Assembly: GCA_007693965.1 (NCBI GenBank)
Contig: RECQ01000057.1
Coordinates: forward strand, 32,445 to 96,444
Source: Phycisphaeraceae bacterium
GTDB lineage: Bacteria > Planctomycetota > Phycisphaerae > Phycisphaerales > UBA1924
Reading direction: 5' to 3'
Length of the DNA stretch: 64,000 nucleotides
Shown: one piece after another, positions 20,292 to 29,145 of the stretch
Numbering within the stretch: position 1 is the first letter of the stretch
Layout: each line of letters opens with the position of its first letter
Notes under the pieces: model-generated
Told to the model about the DNA's origin: nothing
Seen by the model: the letters and a program-made list of their open reading frames with translations, nothing else
Databases searched by the model: none
Program-made: the position numbers and the translations under genes

Positions 20292-21221
20292 ATGCGAAAC
20301 ACACACGACATCACCATCAACGGCGCCCCGCCCCGTCCCGCTCCAACCCCCGCGGCGGGCGCTGCCGCGAACAACGGCCGCCATCACGGCGCCGCCCCCG
20401 CGCCCCAGCCTCCTCCACATCTGCCATCGAAGCCCGCCGAATACAGCAAACCCACGCCCCTGCAGTTGCTGATCTTCGATCTCATCCTCGCCGAGCGCGA
20501 CCCGCTCGAAATGGCCCTCGAACGCGGCCTCTCGCTGGCCCAGCTTCTCGAAGTCATCGAGTCCGATGAAGTCCAGCGCGAGCTCGAGGCCTTCGAGCGC
20601 ATCGCCGAAGTCCAGCTCCGCACGACGATCATCCGCGCCCGCCCCCAGGCCGCTGCGGTGCTCCTGAATATCGCCGTCATCTCCGACAAGCACGAAACCG
20701 CCCGCAAAGCCGCCGCCTCCCTCTTCCGTGCATCCAGGCGCCCGGCGCCAACCGACACCGACCCGCCCGCGCCGCCACCGAGCGATCCCACGCCCACCCC
20801 GCGCCCGAGCCGGCCCCGCTCTGAACCACAGACAACAGCGCCCGCGCACACCCCGCCCCTCCGCCTCATCCGCACGCCGGATACGCAGGAACATCAACCG
20901 GCGCCGGTCGCCGAAAAAAGCCACGCGCAGCCCCACGCGCAATCGCGCGCACAGCCCCGCGAACAGACCGAGGCTTCGAAGACTCACCCTCGGCGTCTCG
21001 CCCCGAGCGCCGCCCCCCGTGGCCCTCCCCAAAACCACATCACTCCCGCGCAGCAAAGCGCATCGGTCCCATCCGTCCCATCCGTCCCATCAGTCCCAGC
21101 GACACCGACAAAACCGCCCGCCACTACCCCGCGCCCCACTCCTAAAACTCCGCATTCTTCGGCGTCCTCGGAAACGGAATCACATCGCGGATATTCCCCA
21201 TCCCCGTCGCGAACTGGATGA
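20292..21221 (+). CDS. Pro-rich hypothetical protein with central helical domain
   Basis: 309 residues from ATG 20292 ([14 protein letters not shown]). Residues of about 55-155 form a well-ordered helical domain ([57 protein letters not shown]) that looks like a helix-turn-helix or terminase-small-subunit-like fold, by pattern only. Both flanks are Pro/Ala/Thr-rich and disordered. The C-terminal tail runs through a GTCCCATC tandem, which gives an SVPSVPSVP stretch, and overlaps the 3' end of asnS on the other strand by 80 bp. The gene is well supported to about residue 160; the exact C terminus is less certain. Confidence 0.6.
   Translation: MRNTHDITINGAPPRPAPTPAAGAAANNGRHHGAAPAPQPPPHLPSKPAEYSKPTPLQLLIFDLILAERDPLEMALERGLSLAQLLEVIESDEVQRELEAFERIAEVQLRTTIIRARPQAAAVLLNIAVISDKHETARKAAASLFRASRRPAPTDTDPPAPPPSDPTPTPRPSRPRSEPQTTAPAHTPPLRLIRTPDTQEHQPAPVAEKSHAQPHAQSRAQPREQTEASKTHPRRLAPSAAPRGPPQNHITPAQQSASVPSVPSVPSVPATPTKPPATTPRPTPKTPHSSASSETESHRGYSPSPSRTG
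21066..21098. repeat. Short tandem GTCCCATC repeat (in-gene copy)
   Basis: Four tandem units of GTCCCATC/GTCCCAGC with two-base spacers, the same unit as at 20057-20082. Here it lies in frame inside the Pro-rich gene and codes for an SVP tripeptide repeat, so it may have entered the coding sequence by extension of an intergenic repeat. Confidence 0.65.
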
Positions 21222-22539
21222 ACCGTTCGAACCCCAGCCCGAACCCCGCGTGCGGCGCCGTTCCGTATCGGCGCAGGTCGCGGTACCACCAGTAGTTCTC
21301 CGCGGGCAGGCCCATCTCCTTGATGCGATTGTCCAGCATGTCCAGCCGCTCTTCGCGCTGCGAGCCGCCGATGATCTCGCCGATCCGCGGCGCCAGCACG
21401 TCCATCGCCGCCACCGTCTTCTCATCGTCGTTCATGCGCATGTAGAACGCCTTGATGTCCTTCGGATAGTTCATCACGATCACGGGGCGCTTGATCTTCT
21501 CTTCCGTCAGCCAGCGCTCATGCTCGCTCTGCAGGTCGAGGCCCCATTTCACCGGGAACTCGAATTTCTTGCCCGACTTCTCCAGCAGCGACACCGCCTC
21601 GGTGTAGTCGATGCGCTCGAATGGGCTCTCGACCACGTGGGCCAGCGCCTCCAGCAGGCCCGGCTCGATGCGCTCGTTGAAGAAGGCCATGTCGTCGCCG
21701 CGCTCGTCGAGCACGGCCTTGAGGAGATACTTGATGAAGTCCTCGGCCAGGGCGGCGTTGTCGTTCAGGTCGGCGAAGGCGATCTCCGGCTCGATCATCC
21801 AGAACTCGGCGAGGTGGCGCGAGGTGTTGCTGTTCTCTGCGCGGAAGGTGGGGCCGAAGGTGTAGACCTTCGTCAGCGCCAGGCAATACGTCTCGACGTT
21901 GAGCTGCCCCGACACCGTCAGGTGCGCCTCTTTGCCGAAGAAATCTTCGGTGAAGTCGGCGCCGCCCTCGGGCGTCCGCGGCGGGTTGACCGCGTCCAGC
22001 GTGCTGACTCGGAACATCTGGCCGGCGCCCTCGCAGTCGCTGGCGGTGACGATGGGGGTGTGAATCCAGTGGAAGCCGCGCTCGTGGTAAAAGCGGTGCG
22101 TCGCCATGGCCAGGCAGTGGCGCACGCGGGCGACCGCGCCGAAGGTGTTGGTGCGCGAACGCAGGTGGGCGACCTCGCGCAGATACTCGAACGTGTGCCG
22201 CTTCTGGCTGACGGGGTAGGTGTCGGGGTTGTCCACCCAGCCGATGACGCGGACGGCGCTCGCCTGCATCTCGACCGCCTGCCCCTTGCCCTGGCTCTCG
22301 ACGATCGTCCCGTCCACCTCGATGGCGCAGCCGGTGGTGAGCTTCTGGATCTCTTCCTCGTAGTTGGCGAGCGCGCTTGGCGCGACGACCTGGAAGGTGT
22401 CGAAGCAGGAGCCGTCGTGGAGGGCGATGAAGGAGAGCCCCGCCTTCGAGTCCCGCCGCGTGCGCACCCAGCCCTTCAGCGTCGCCTCGGTTCCGGGGGA
22501 GGCGTTGCGGGCTTCATTGATCGAAATCCATGGCGGCAT
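21142..22539 (-). CDS. asnS: Asparaginyl-tRNA synthetase
   Basis: 465 residues, normal for AsnRS. It charges tRNA-Asn. An N-terminal OB-fold anticodon-binding domain ([20 protein letters not shown]) is followed by the class-II core: motif 2 [20 protein letters not shown] and motif 3 [16 protein letters not shown]. The long [19 protein letters not shown] block separates it from AspRS. The C-terminal [16 protein letters not shown] matches the AsnRS ending. The start [14 protein letters not shown] is the first ATG. Having a dedicated AsnRS suggests direct Asn-tRNA formation rather than only the amidotransferase route. It is convergent with the Pro-rich gene. Confidence 0.95.
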   Translation of the reverse strand: MPPWISINEARNASPGTEATLKGWVRTRRDSKAGLSFIALHDGSCFDTFQVVAPSALANYEEEIQKLTTGCAIEVDGTIVESQGKGQAVEMQASAVRVIGWVDNPDTYPVSQKRHTFEYLREVAHLRSRTNTFGAVARVRHCLAMATHRFYHERGFHWIHTPIVTASDCEGAGQMFRVSTLDAVNPPRTPEGGADFTEDFFGKEAHLTVSGQLNVETYCLALTKVYTFGPTFRAENSNTSRHLAEFWMIEPEIAFADLNDNAALAEDFIKYLLKAVLDERGDDMAFFNERIEPGLLEALAHVVESPFERIDYTEAVSLLEKSGKKFEFPVKWGLDLQSEHERWLTEEKIKRPVIVMNYPKDIKAFYMRMNDDEKTVAAMDVLAPRIGEIIGGSQREERLDMLDNRIKEMGLPAENYWWYRDLRRYGTAPHAGFGLGFERFIQFATGMGNIRDVIPFPRTPKNAEF

Positions 22540-22587
22540 GCTGTTGGTGCTCCTGGAATTTGCAGCGCGGGAGGCATTTCAGATTCA

Positions 22588-22710
22588 TCTCACGCAGAGG
22601 CGCAGAGCGCGCAGAGGAAGAGAAAGCATCGAAAGGAGTGGGGGGGAGCGAGATCAGGACACTCCCGATTCTCTACTCTTACTCCGCGATCACTGCGCCT
22701 CTGCGTGAGA
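22588..22710. repeat. MITE-like element with perfect 18-bp inverted terminal repeats
   Basis: The ends TCTCACGCAGAGGCGCAG (22588-22605) and CTGCGCCTCTGCGTGAGA (22693-22710) are perfect inverted repeats; the match extends outward with GATTC on both sides across a small offset. The 87-bp interior has no coding capacity. CTCTGCGCCTCTGCGTG-type sequences are, to my knowledge, a common dispersed repeat in several bacterial phyla. It lies between the divergent asnS and DUF1643 genes. Confidence 0.8.
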
Positions 22711-22750
22711 CAGAATCGAGATCCTAGCACACCGCCGCTACCCTCTCCCC

Positions 22751-23260
22751 ATGCTCCGCACCGGCGCCGAATTCGACCCGACCGGGAAGTATCGCTTCCG
22801 CCTGTGGCGGCGATGGCGCCGCGCCGGGCCCGCGGCCGTCTTCATCATGCTCAATCCCAGCACGGCGGACGCCCAGCGCAATGACCCGACCGTGCGGCGC
22901 TGCATCGGCTTCGCCCACGACTGGGGGTACGCCGGCGTCGAGGTGGTGAACATCTTTGCCCTCCGCTCGACGCTGCCCGCGGCTTTGCTCGCTATACGCG
23001 ACCCCGTCGGCCCCGGCAACGATCGGCGGATCCTCGCCGCCGCCCGTCGGGCCCACCGGGCGGGGGCTCCCGTCGTGGCGGCGTGGGGGAACCACGGGGC
23101 TCTGCACGGCCGCGGCGGGGCGGTGCTTGGGTATCTCGACGGGGCCGGGATTGCTCCGGTCACGTTCGGCCTGACCGGCGCCGGACACCCCAGGCACCCT
23201 CTTTACACGCCCGCCGCGGCGACTCTGACGCCCGTCCCGATCCCGCTCCAGAGCGCCTGA
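22751..23260 (+). CDS. DUF1643 family protein
   Basis: 169 residues. The DUF1643 hallmarks are present: FIMLNPSTADAQRNDPTVRR near residue 31, then GVEVVNIFALRST, DPVGPGNDRRI and VVAAWGNHG. The family is a small alpha/beta protein of unknown biochemical role, often found in accessory regions or with phage genes. The start MLRTGAEFDPTGKYRFRLWR is natural for the family, whose members begin with a short strand pair. It sits alone between a MITE-like element and the DUF2339 gene. Confidence 0.9.
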   Translation: MLRTGAEFDPTGKYRFRLWRRWRRAGPAAVFIMLNPSTADAQRNDPTVRRCIGFAHDWGYAGVEVVNIFALRSTLPAALLAIRDPVGPGNDRRILAAARRAHRAGAPVVAAWGNHGALHGRGGAVLGYLDGAGIAPVTFGLTGAGHPRHPLYTPAAATLTPVPIPLQSA

Positions 23261-23354
23261 ACGCGGTTCTTTCCGGACCCGCGCCCCGTTACGGCCCGCC
23301 ATTGCGAGAAGAGCCCGCAGAAAAAAGTGAAAGATGACCCCTTGACTTCCGATG

Positions 23355-23372
23355 AGTAAGTACTAACTTACT
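23355..23372. promoter_or_regulatory. Operator-like palindrome AGTAAGT-ACTA-ACTTACT
   Basis: A perfect 7+4+7 inverted repeat in an otherwise GC-rich context. It lies 24 bp before the DUF2339 start and just downstream of a TTGACT box (23342-23347) that could be a -35 element; a TAACTT at 23364-23369 would sit at 16-bp spacing inside the palindrome. Placement over a core promoter and half-site size suit a TetR-family repressor site (inference). No TetR gene is adjacent. Confidence 0.55.
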
Positions 23373-23396
23373 TGGAGAACCCAAGGAGGCCCGGCC

Positions 23397-25922
23397 ATGA
23401 CCAGCGACCGCTCTAGCGCAGTGCTGCACCGACTGGATCAGATCAACGATCGCCTCGACCGGCTCGAAAGGCGTCTGAGCGTCGCGGGGCTTCTCCGCCG
23501 CGACGCCGGCGCCGGGACGGAAGTGGTCTCGGGGGGCGCTTCGGCGTCCGGGGTGTCCGGGGGTTCCGGGGGTGATGGGGGTGACGGCGCGGGGGCGTCG
23601 GGGCAACGGGCCGCTCCGGCGTCTCCGGCGCCGCCCCCGGTCATGCGGGTGTCGGCGCCGGCGGGCGCGACGATCACCATGACGGCGGGGGAGGCTGCTC
23701 GCGCCCTGGCTCGCACTCAGGCCAAGGAGAAGCGCGGCGAGCACGCCCCGGCGCCATCGCGACCTAACAAGTCCGAATCCTTCAATTCACTTCGCGCAGC
23801 CAGCGCGACTGCCTCTACGGGCTCGGTCGGCGTCCGTCCCCGATCTGCGCCTGCGCCGAAGCCGCGGAAGGAGCGGGTGGACATTGAGCGAGAGATCGGC
23901 GGGCGGTGGTTCGCCATCGGGGGGGCGTTGATCGTTGTGATCGGCGCGGGGCTGTTTCTGAAGCTGGCGTATGACCAGGGTTGGATCGGGAGCATCAGCC
24001 CGGTGGTGCGGTGCGCCATGACAGCGCTCTTCGGCGCTGGGCTTGTCTTCATGGGCGAGGTGATGCGGAAGCGGTTCGGCGCCTTCGCCGCGGCGGGGCT
24101 CGGCGCCGCCGGTCTCGGCCTGATGTACGCATCGGCGTTTTCGTCGTACGGGGTCTTCCAGCTCGTGAACGCGCCGGCGGCTTTTTCGATGCTCGCGATC
24201 TGCTCGGCGATCGGCGTCGGGATGTCGATGCGCTGGAGGCTCGCCTCGGTCGCCATTGTCTCGCTGTGCGGCGCCTACCTCACGCCGATTCTTCTGGCGG
24301 GTGCGACTGAAACGCCTCTCGTGCTGCCGCTGTATCTGCTGGCGCTGTATGCGGGCGCGGCGTGGATTTCGGGTTGGATGGGCGGCCATTTCTCCTGGGC
24401 GCGCACGCTCGCCTGGTGGGCGACGGCGACCATGGGCGGCGTGTGGGTGCTCGCGAACGCCCCGGAGCATGCGTGGATGGCCTTCACTCTGCTGATGGGC
24501 GTCTGGCTGTGTGCTCATGGCGCGGCCCTGTTGAACGCCAGGCGTGAGGAGCGCGAGGCGCCGGCGCCGCGGGAGGCGGATTCGTTCCAGGACCGTCGCG
24601 CCCTGATGCGGGAGCGCGTCCGCTTCTGGGGTGGGTCGATGATGACCAGCATCGCCACGACGACGTGGTCGGTCGCCCTTGGCGTGTGGGCGGCGCGGAG
24701 CTCCGGCGTGCTGGAGGCCTGGATGATTCCCGCGGCGTGGTTCGCGATGACTGCGATGGGCGCCCTGACGCTGTGCGGCGGAATGCGGGCTCTGACCGAT
24801 CGACCTCGCAATCTTCTTGAGGCCATCGGCGCCAACTTCGCCACGCAGGCGGGCGCGCTGCTGGCGCTCACGATCGCCCTGGCGTTCACGGGCTGGATGA
24901 ACGCCGCCGTCTGGCTGGGGCTTGGCGTGAGCGCCATGGCCGCGGCCCGGTGGATCGGGTCATTCGGATTGCGGGTGTACGGGCTGATCGTGCTCAGCTT
25001 CGGAACGTTCCAGCTCATCACGCTTCGCTGGTGGAGCAGCGGCGGCGGGCAGGATCTGTCCGGTCTGCATGTCACCCAGTGGATGGGGCTGGCTGTGGTG
25101 GGGGGCCTGGCGTGGCTGCTGAGCGCATGGCTTTCGCTCGACAGCCATGATGATGAAGACGCCATATCCCGCATGCGATTCAGTCGGGCTGCATCGATCG
25201 TGGGCGGCGTGATTGGCTCGCTGCTCCTGCTGCTGGGTGTGGTGCATGTCGAGTCCACGATGGCCGCGACCTGCGCTGTGTGGCTGGGCGTGGCGGCGCT
25301 GCTGTGGTTCGGTCATGAGGTGGAGGGGCGTCTTGAATTGCGGTGGATGGCCACCGGCGCTCTGGCGGGGTGCGCTGCGCTGTGGTTCATCGCGTACGGC
25401 GCCGACTGGTCCGGGTTCGAGGCGCCCGCCTTCCTGCATCCGGGACTGGCGCTCGGCCTGCTGATCCCCTTCGCGGCGCTGGTCTTCGCCCGGCGCTGGC
25501 GGGTGGGGTCTGCTGACCGGAGTCAGGCGGAGCGGGCGCCCGGCTGGGGGCTGGTCTCGGCGGCGGGTGGCATGGTCTTTCTCGCCACCACGCTGGAGGC
25601 GGGTCGGGCGGCGATGGTCCTCGCCGCGGATGAGACGGCCCGGCAGGCGGCGATTTCCTCCTGGTGGGGCCTGTTCGGCGTCGGCCTGGTGGCCCTGGGC
25701 TTCTGGAGGCGTCACCCTGTGGTGCGGTACGCGGGTCTGGGCCTGATGGCCCTGGCGGCGGGGAAGGCGCTGGTGGTGGACATGGCCGGTGTTTCGGCGG
25801 CGTGGCGTGTGGTCAGCGTGATGGGCCTCGGCGCCCTGATGCTGGCGGTGGCCACGGTCTACTCGCGGCTGGCGCAGCGGTCTACGGCGGGGCTGGAAAG
25901 ACCCCGAGAACAGGCGGCGTGA
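23397..25922 (+). CDS. DUF2339 giant polytopic membrane protein
   Basis: 841 residues, with a perfect AAGGAGG ribosome-binding site 7 nt before ATG 23397. Residues 1-30 are a short coiled coil (LHRLDQINDRLDRLERRLS), followed by a Gly/Ala/Pro-rich linker to about residue 160. VDIEREIGGRWFAIGGALIVVIGAGLFLKLAYDQGW is the DUF2339 family entry point. About 20 membrane helices follow, including the GLGAAGLGLMYASAFSSYGVF region typical of the family. The function of DUF2339 is unknown; a transporter or envelope role has been guessed. A perfect palindrome overlapping the promoter suggests tight repression. It stands alone, not in an operon. Confidence 0.85.
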   Translation: MTSDRSSAVLHRLDQINDRLDRLERRLSVAGLLRRDAGAGTEVVSGGASASGVSGGSGGDGGDGAGASGQRAAPASPAPPPVMRVSAPAGATITMTAGEAARALARTQAKEKRGEHAPAPSRPNKSESFNSLRAASATASTGSVGVRPRSAPAPKPRKERVDIEREIGGRWFAIGGALIVVIGAGLFLKLAYDQGWIGSISPVVRCAMTALFGAGLVFMGEVMRKRFGAFAAAGLGAAGLGLMYASAFSSYGVFQLVNAPAAFSMLAICSAIGVGMSMRWRLASVAIVSLCGAYLTPILLAGATETPLVLPLYLLALYAGAAWISGWMGGHFSWARTLAWWATATMGGVWVLANAPEHAWMAFTLLMGVWLCAHGAALLNARREEREAPAPREADSFQDRRALMRERVRFWGGSMMTSIATTTWSVALGVWAARSSGVLEAWMIPAAWFAMTAMGALTLCGGMRALTDRPRNLLEAIGANFATQAGALLALTIALAFTGWMNAAVWLGLGVSAMAAARWIGSFGLRVYGLIVLSFGTFQLITLRWWSSGGGQDLSGLHVTQWMGLAVVGGLAWLLSAWLSLDSHDDEDAISRMRFSRAASIVGGVIGSLLLLLGVVHVESTMAATCAVWLGVAALLWFGHEVEGRLELRWMATGALAGCAALWFIAYGADWSGFEAPAFLHPGLALGLLIPFAALVFARRWRVGSADRSQAERAPGWGLVSAAGGMVFLATTLEAGRAAMVLAADETARQAAISSWWGLFGVGLVALGFWRRHPVVRYAGLGLMALAAGKALVVDMAGVSAAWRVVSVMGLGALMLAVATVYSRLAQRSTAGLERPREQAA

Positions 25923-25966
25923 CGGCTGAGACGCCGCGGCGTTGAAAATGGGCTTATCAAGGGCTG

Positions 25967-25994
25967 TTCACAAGGCCGATCGAAGCACTAGTAT
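25967..25994 (+). promoter_or_regulatory. Possible sigma70-type promoter for sucAB
   Basis: TTCACA (25967-25972) and TAGTAT (25989-25994) with a 16-bp spacer, in the 183-bp gap before sucA and 112 bp before its start. The match is moderate (four of six in the -10). No better pair was seen in the gap. Confidence 0.35.
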
Positions 25995-26105
25995 GTTTCA
26001 TTCGCGGGCTTCCCGGACTTCGGGAGTATGCCTGAGCACAACGCCGCTGCGTATGGGCGGACACCGTGGCGGTTTCCGCGCAAGGCTGAGCAGGACCAAG
26101 CTTCT

Positions 26106-29009
26106 ATGTCCTCTTCTGTCAAAGTTGTCTCTCCCTCCGTGAACGGGTGGAACGCGGAGTACATCGAGGAGCAGTACCACCGCTGGAAGCAGGATCGCTC
26201 GTCCGTCTCCACGGACATGGCGAACTTCTTCCTTGGCTTCGAGCTGGCCGGCGCCAGGCCCGGGGGTGTCGATGCGCAGCCTCTTCGCGCTGCCCAGGCT
26301 TCGCCATCCCAACTCGGCGTCGCCTCGCTCATCCGCTCGTTTCGCGAGATGGGCCACATGGCGGCGAACGTCGACCCGCTGGGGCGCGAACGAGAAGGCC
26401 CCGCCGAACTCACGCCTCCGGCCCATGGCCTGAGCGATGAGGATTTGGAACAGGCGTTCGAAGTCGGCGATCTGGGATCGGCCGGCGAAGGCGGGTCAGG
26501 GCGGACCATGACGCTGCGTGAGATTCTCACGCTGCTCGACGAGACCTACTGCGAGTCGGTCGGGGTCGAGTTCATGCACATTCAGAACGCGAGCGAGCGA
26601 AGCTGGATCGCCGAACGCATGGAAGGCTCGCGCAGCCGGCCGACGATGTCGCGCTCGCAGCGCGTCCACCTGCTCTACCAGCTTCACCGCGCCGAGCTCT
26701 TTGAGACGTTTCTGCACAAGCGCTACGTGGGTCAGAAGCGCTTCAGCCTGGAGGGCGGGGAGTCGCTCATCCCGCTGCTTGATCGCGTCGTGGAGGGCGC
26801 GGCCGATCTGGGCGTGGAGGAGATCGTCTTCGGCATGCCGCACCGGGGCCGGCTGAACGTTCTCAACAACACGCTGGGCAAGACATATGAGCAGATCTTC
26901 ACCGAGTTCGAGGCGAGCTGGGATGAGGATTTCGTCGAGGGCGGCGGGGATGTGAAGTATCACTTGGGATACTCCGGGGACCGGACGATGCCCAACGGGC
27001 GGTCGATTCGGCTGGTGCTGTCCAGCAACCCCAGCCACCTGGAGTCGGTGAACGGGGTGGTGGAGGGCCGCTGCCGGGCCAAGCAGCGGCTCAAGGCGGA
27101 CATGGAGCGGCGGCGGGTCATTCCGCTGCTGATCCACGGCGACGCCGCGTTCATCGCGCAGGGCGTGGTGATGGAGGCGCTCAACTTCAGCCAGCTCGAG
27201 GGCTATACGACCGGCGGCACGATTCATGTGGTGGTGAACAACCAGATCGGCTTCACCACAGGTCCGGAAGACGCTCGCTCCTCGCGGTACTGCACTGACA
27301 TTGCGAAGATGATCGAGTCGCCGGTGTTTCACGTGAACGGTGAGGACCCGGAGGCGGTGATTCATGTGGCGCAGATCGCGCTGGAATATCGCCAGACGTT
27401 CCGCAAGGACGTTGTGATCGACATGTGGTGCTACCGGAAGTGGGGGCACAACGAGGGTGATGATCCATCGTTCACGCAGCCGCTGATGGCGGCGCTCATC
27501 AAGCGCAAGCCGGGTGTGCTGAAGACCTACGCGGAGCGTCTGCTCGCGGAGAAAGTCATCACGGAGAGCGATGTCGAGGAGATTCGCAAGAGTCTCGATG
27601 AGCAGATGGAGAAGGCGCAGTCTTCGGTGTCGCGCAACCCGCACGACCCCACCATTGATCCGGGAAGCTGGCGCTGGCAGGGGTTCGGGCGGCGCTACAA
27701 CCACGACCCGGCGGACACCACCGTCTCGTTGGCCATGCTGCGCGAAGTCTCGATGTCGCAGTCCAAGTATCCCGAGGATTTCAAGCTTCATCGCAACCTG
27801 GAGCGTCTGCTCAATCAGCGGGGCTCGATCGTGGATGAAGATGCGCCGATCGACTGGGGCACAGCGGAGACGCTGGCGTATGGAACGCTGCTGCTCGAGG
27901 GCACGTCGGTCCGGGTGAGCGGGCAGGACAGTCGGCGCGGCACCTTCAGCCATCGACATGCGGTGGTGCGCGACAACCGATCGGGCGAGCCCTATGTCCC
28001 GTTGAATAACATGCGCGAGATGGGCGAGCCGGGAGCGCCGGGCATGGAGCCGGGCACGCTGGGATCCGATGGGCGGCCGCGGCAGGCGCGGCTGTGCATC
28101 TACGACAGTCCGCTGAGCGAGATGGGCATCCTTGGCTTCGAATACGGCTACGCGCTGGCCGATCCCAACATGCTCGTCATCTGGGAGGCCCAGTTCGGCG
28201 ACTTCAACAACGGCGCCCAGATCATCATCGATCAGTACATCGCGTCGGCGGAGCTGAAGTGGCAGCGTTGGAATGGCCTGACGCTGCTCCTGCCGCACGC
28301 GTATGAGGGACAGGGGCCGGAGCATTCTTCCGCTCGGATGGAGCGATTCCTGCAGTTGTGCGCTGATGACAATATGCAGGTCGTTTACCCGACCACGCCG
28401 GCGCAGGGATTCCACATGTTCCGGCGGCAGGTCCGCAGGCCGTTTCGCAAGCCGCTGATCGTGATGTCGCCCAAGAGCCTGCTGCGGCTGTCGGAGGCGA
28501 CCAGCCGCGTGGCCGATCTGACCGAGGGGCGTTTCCGCGAGATCCTGGACGATCCCCGCTATTCTGAAGACTCCGCCGACCAGCACATCGAAAAGGGCGA
28601 TCTGAGCAAGGTCCGGCGCGTGGTGCTGTGCTCGGGCAAGGTGTACTACGACCTGGCCCGGCGGCGCGAGGAGGCGGGGCGCGACGACATCGCCATCGTC
28701 CGCGTCGAGCAGCTCTACCCCATGCACGAGGAGATGCTCCGCCAGGTGCTCTCGCGGTATCCCGACAAGGCGGAGCTTGTCTGGACGCAGGAGGAGCCGA
28801 AGAACATGGGCGCCTACACGCACATGAGCATGGCCGTGGCGCCGAAGCTGGGTCTGCCGGAGCTGCCCTACATCGGTCGACCCGCCAGCAGCACACCCGC
28901 GACGGGCTCCAAGAAGCAGCACGATCGCGAGCAGGAGAAGATTCTTGCAGAGGCCGTCGGCGTCGCCCAGGAGGCCCGGGAGTCGGAGGCCAAGGCGGCG
29001 GCGAACTGA
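26106..29009 (+). CDS. sucA: 2-oxoglutarate dehydrogenase E1 component
   Basis: 967 residues, the usual E1o length. It is the thiamine-diphosphate decarboxylase of the 2-oxoglutarate dehydrogenase complex. The N terminus (NGWNAEYIEEQYHRWKQD) is the E1o-type extension that binds E2. Key blocks: GMPHRGRLNVLNN, HLGYSGDR, SSNPSHLESVNGVVEG, the ThDP-binding GDAAFIAQGVVME with IHVVVNNQIGFTT, and the C-terminal LLPHAYEGQGPEHSSAR. I chose ATG 26106 because an upstream in-frame ATG (26028) adds a non-homologous stretch. The tail EAREAESKAAAN-like end is a normal flexible finish. sucB follows after 136 bp; the E3 (lpd) gene is not in the window. Confidence 0.96.
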   Translation: MSSSVKVVSPSVNGWNAEYIEEQYHRWKQDRSSVSTDMANFFLGFELAGARPGGVDAQPLRAAQASPSQLGVASLIRSFREMGHMAANVDPLGREREGPAELTPPAHGLSDEDLEQAFEVGDLGSAGEGGSGRTMTLREILTLLDETYCESVGVEFMHIQNASERSWIAERMEGSRSRPTMSRSQRVHLLYQLHRAELFETFLHKRYVGQKRFSLEGGESLIPLLDRVVEGAADLGVEEIVFGMPHRGRLNVLNNTLGKTYEQIFTEFEASWDEDFVEGGGDVKYHLGYSGDRTMPNGRSIRLVLSSNPSHLESVNGVVEGRCRAKQRLKADMERRRVIPLLIHGDAAFIAQGVVMEALNFSQLEGYTTGGTIHVVVNNQIGFTTGPEDARSSRYCTDIAKMIESPVFHVNGEDPEAVIHVAQIALEYRQTFRKDVVIDMWCYRKWGHNEGDDPSFTQPLMAALIKRKPGVLKTYAERLLAEKVITESDVEEIRKSLDEQMEKAQSSVSRNPHDPTIDPGSWRWQGFGRRYNHDPADTTVSLAMLREVSMSQSKYPEDFKLHRNLERLLNQRGSIVDEDAPIDWGTAETLAYGTLLLEGTSVRVSGQDSRRGTFSHRHAVVRDNRSGEPYVPLNNMREMGEPGAPGMEPGTLGSDGRPRQARLCIYDSPLSEMGILGFEYGYALADPNMLVIWEAQFGDFNNGAQIIIDQYIASAELKWQRWNGLTLLLPHAYEGQGPEHSSARMERFLQLCADDNMQVVYPTTPAQGFHMFRRQVRRPFRKPLIVMSPKSLLRLSEATSRVADLTEGRFREILDDPRYSEDSADQHIEKGDLSKVRRVVLCSGKVYYDLARRREEAGRDDIAIVRVEQLYPMHEEMLRQVLSRYPDKAELVWTQEEPKNMGAYTHMSMAVAPKLGLPELPYIGRPASSTPATGSKKQHDREQEKILAEAVGVAQEARESEAKAAAN

Positions 29010-29097
29010 ATTCACGCCGGTCGGCGCGCAGAGCGACGCGCTTCCGGTGATACTGGAGAGACTGCCGCACGGCTGCGGCGAAGAACTCTGACCTTCC

Positions 29098-29124
29098 GCC
29101 CGCCGTCGCTTCTCGCCGGCGGGC
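29098..29124 (+). other. Hairpin in the sucA-sucB gap
   Basis: GCCCGCCG (29098-29105) and CGGCGGGC (29117-29124) form a perfect 8-bp stem with an 11-nt loop, 21 bp before sucB. There is no T-run, so it is not a standard terminator. It could stabilise or process the sucAB message (inference). Confidence 0.35.
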
Positions 29125-29145
29125 TCTCATCGCACGAGTGGACCG

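Noticed and set aside
20057..21098. CRISPR array
   Set aside because: The repeated unit is only 8 bp with 2-bp gaps and there are no spacers; it is a simple tandem repeat.
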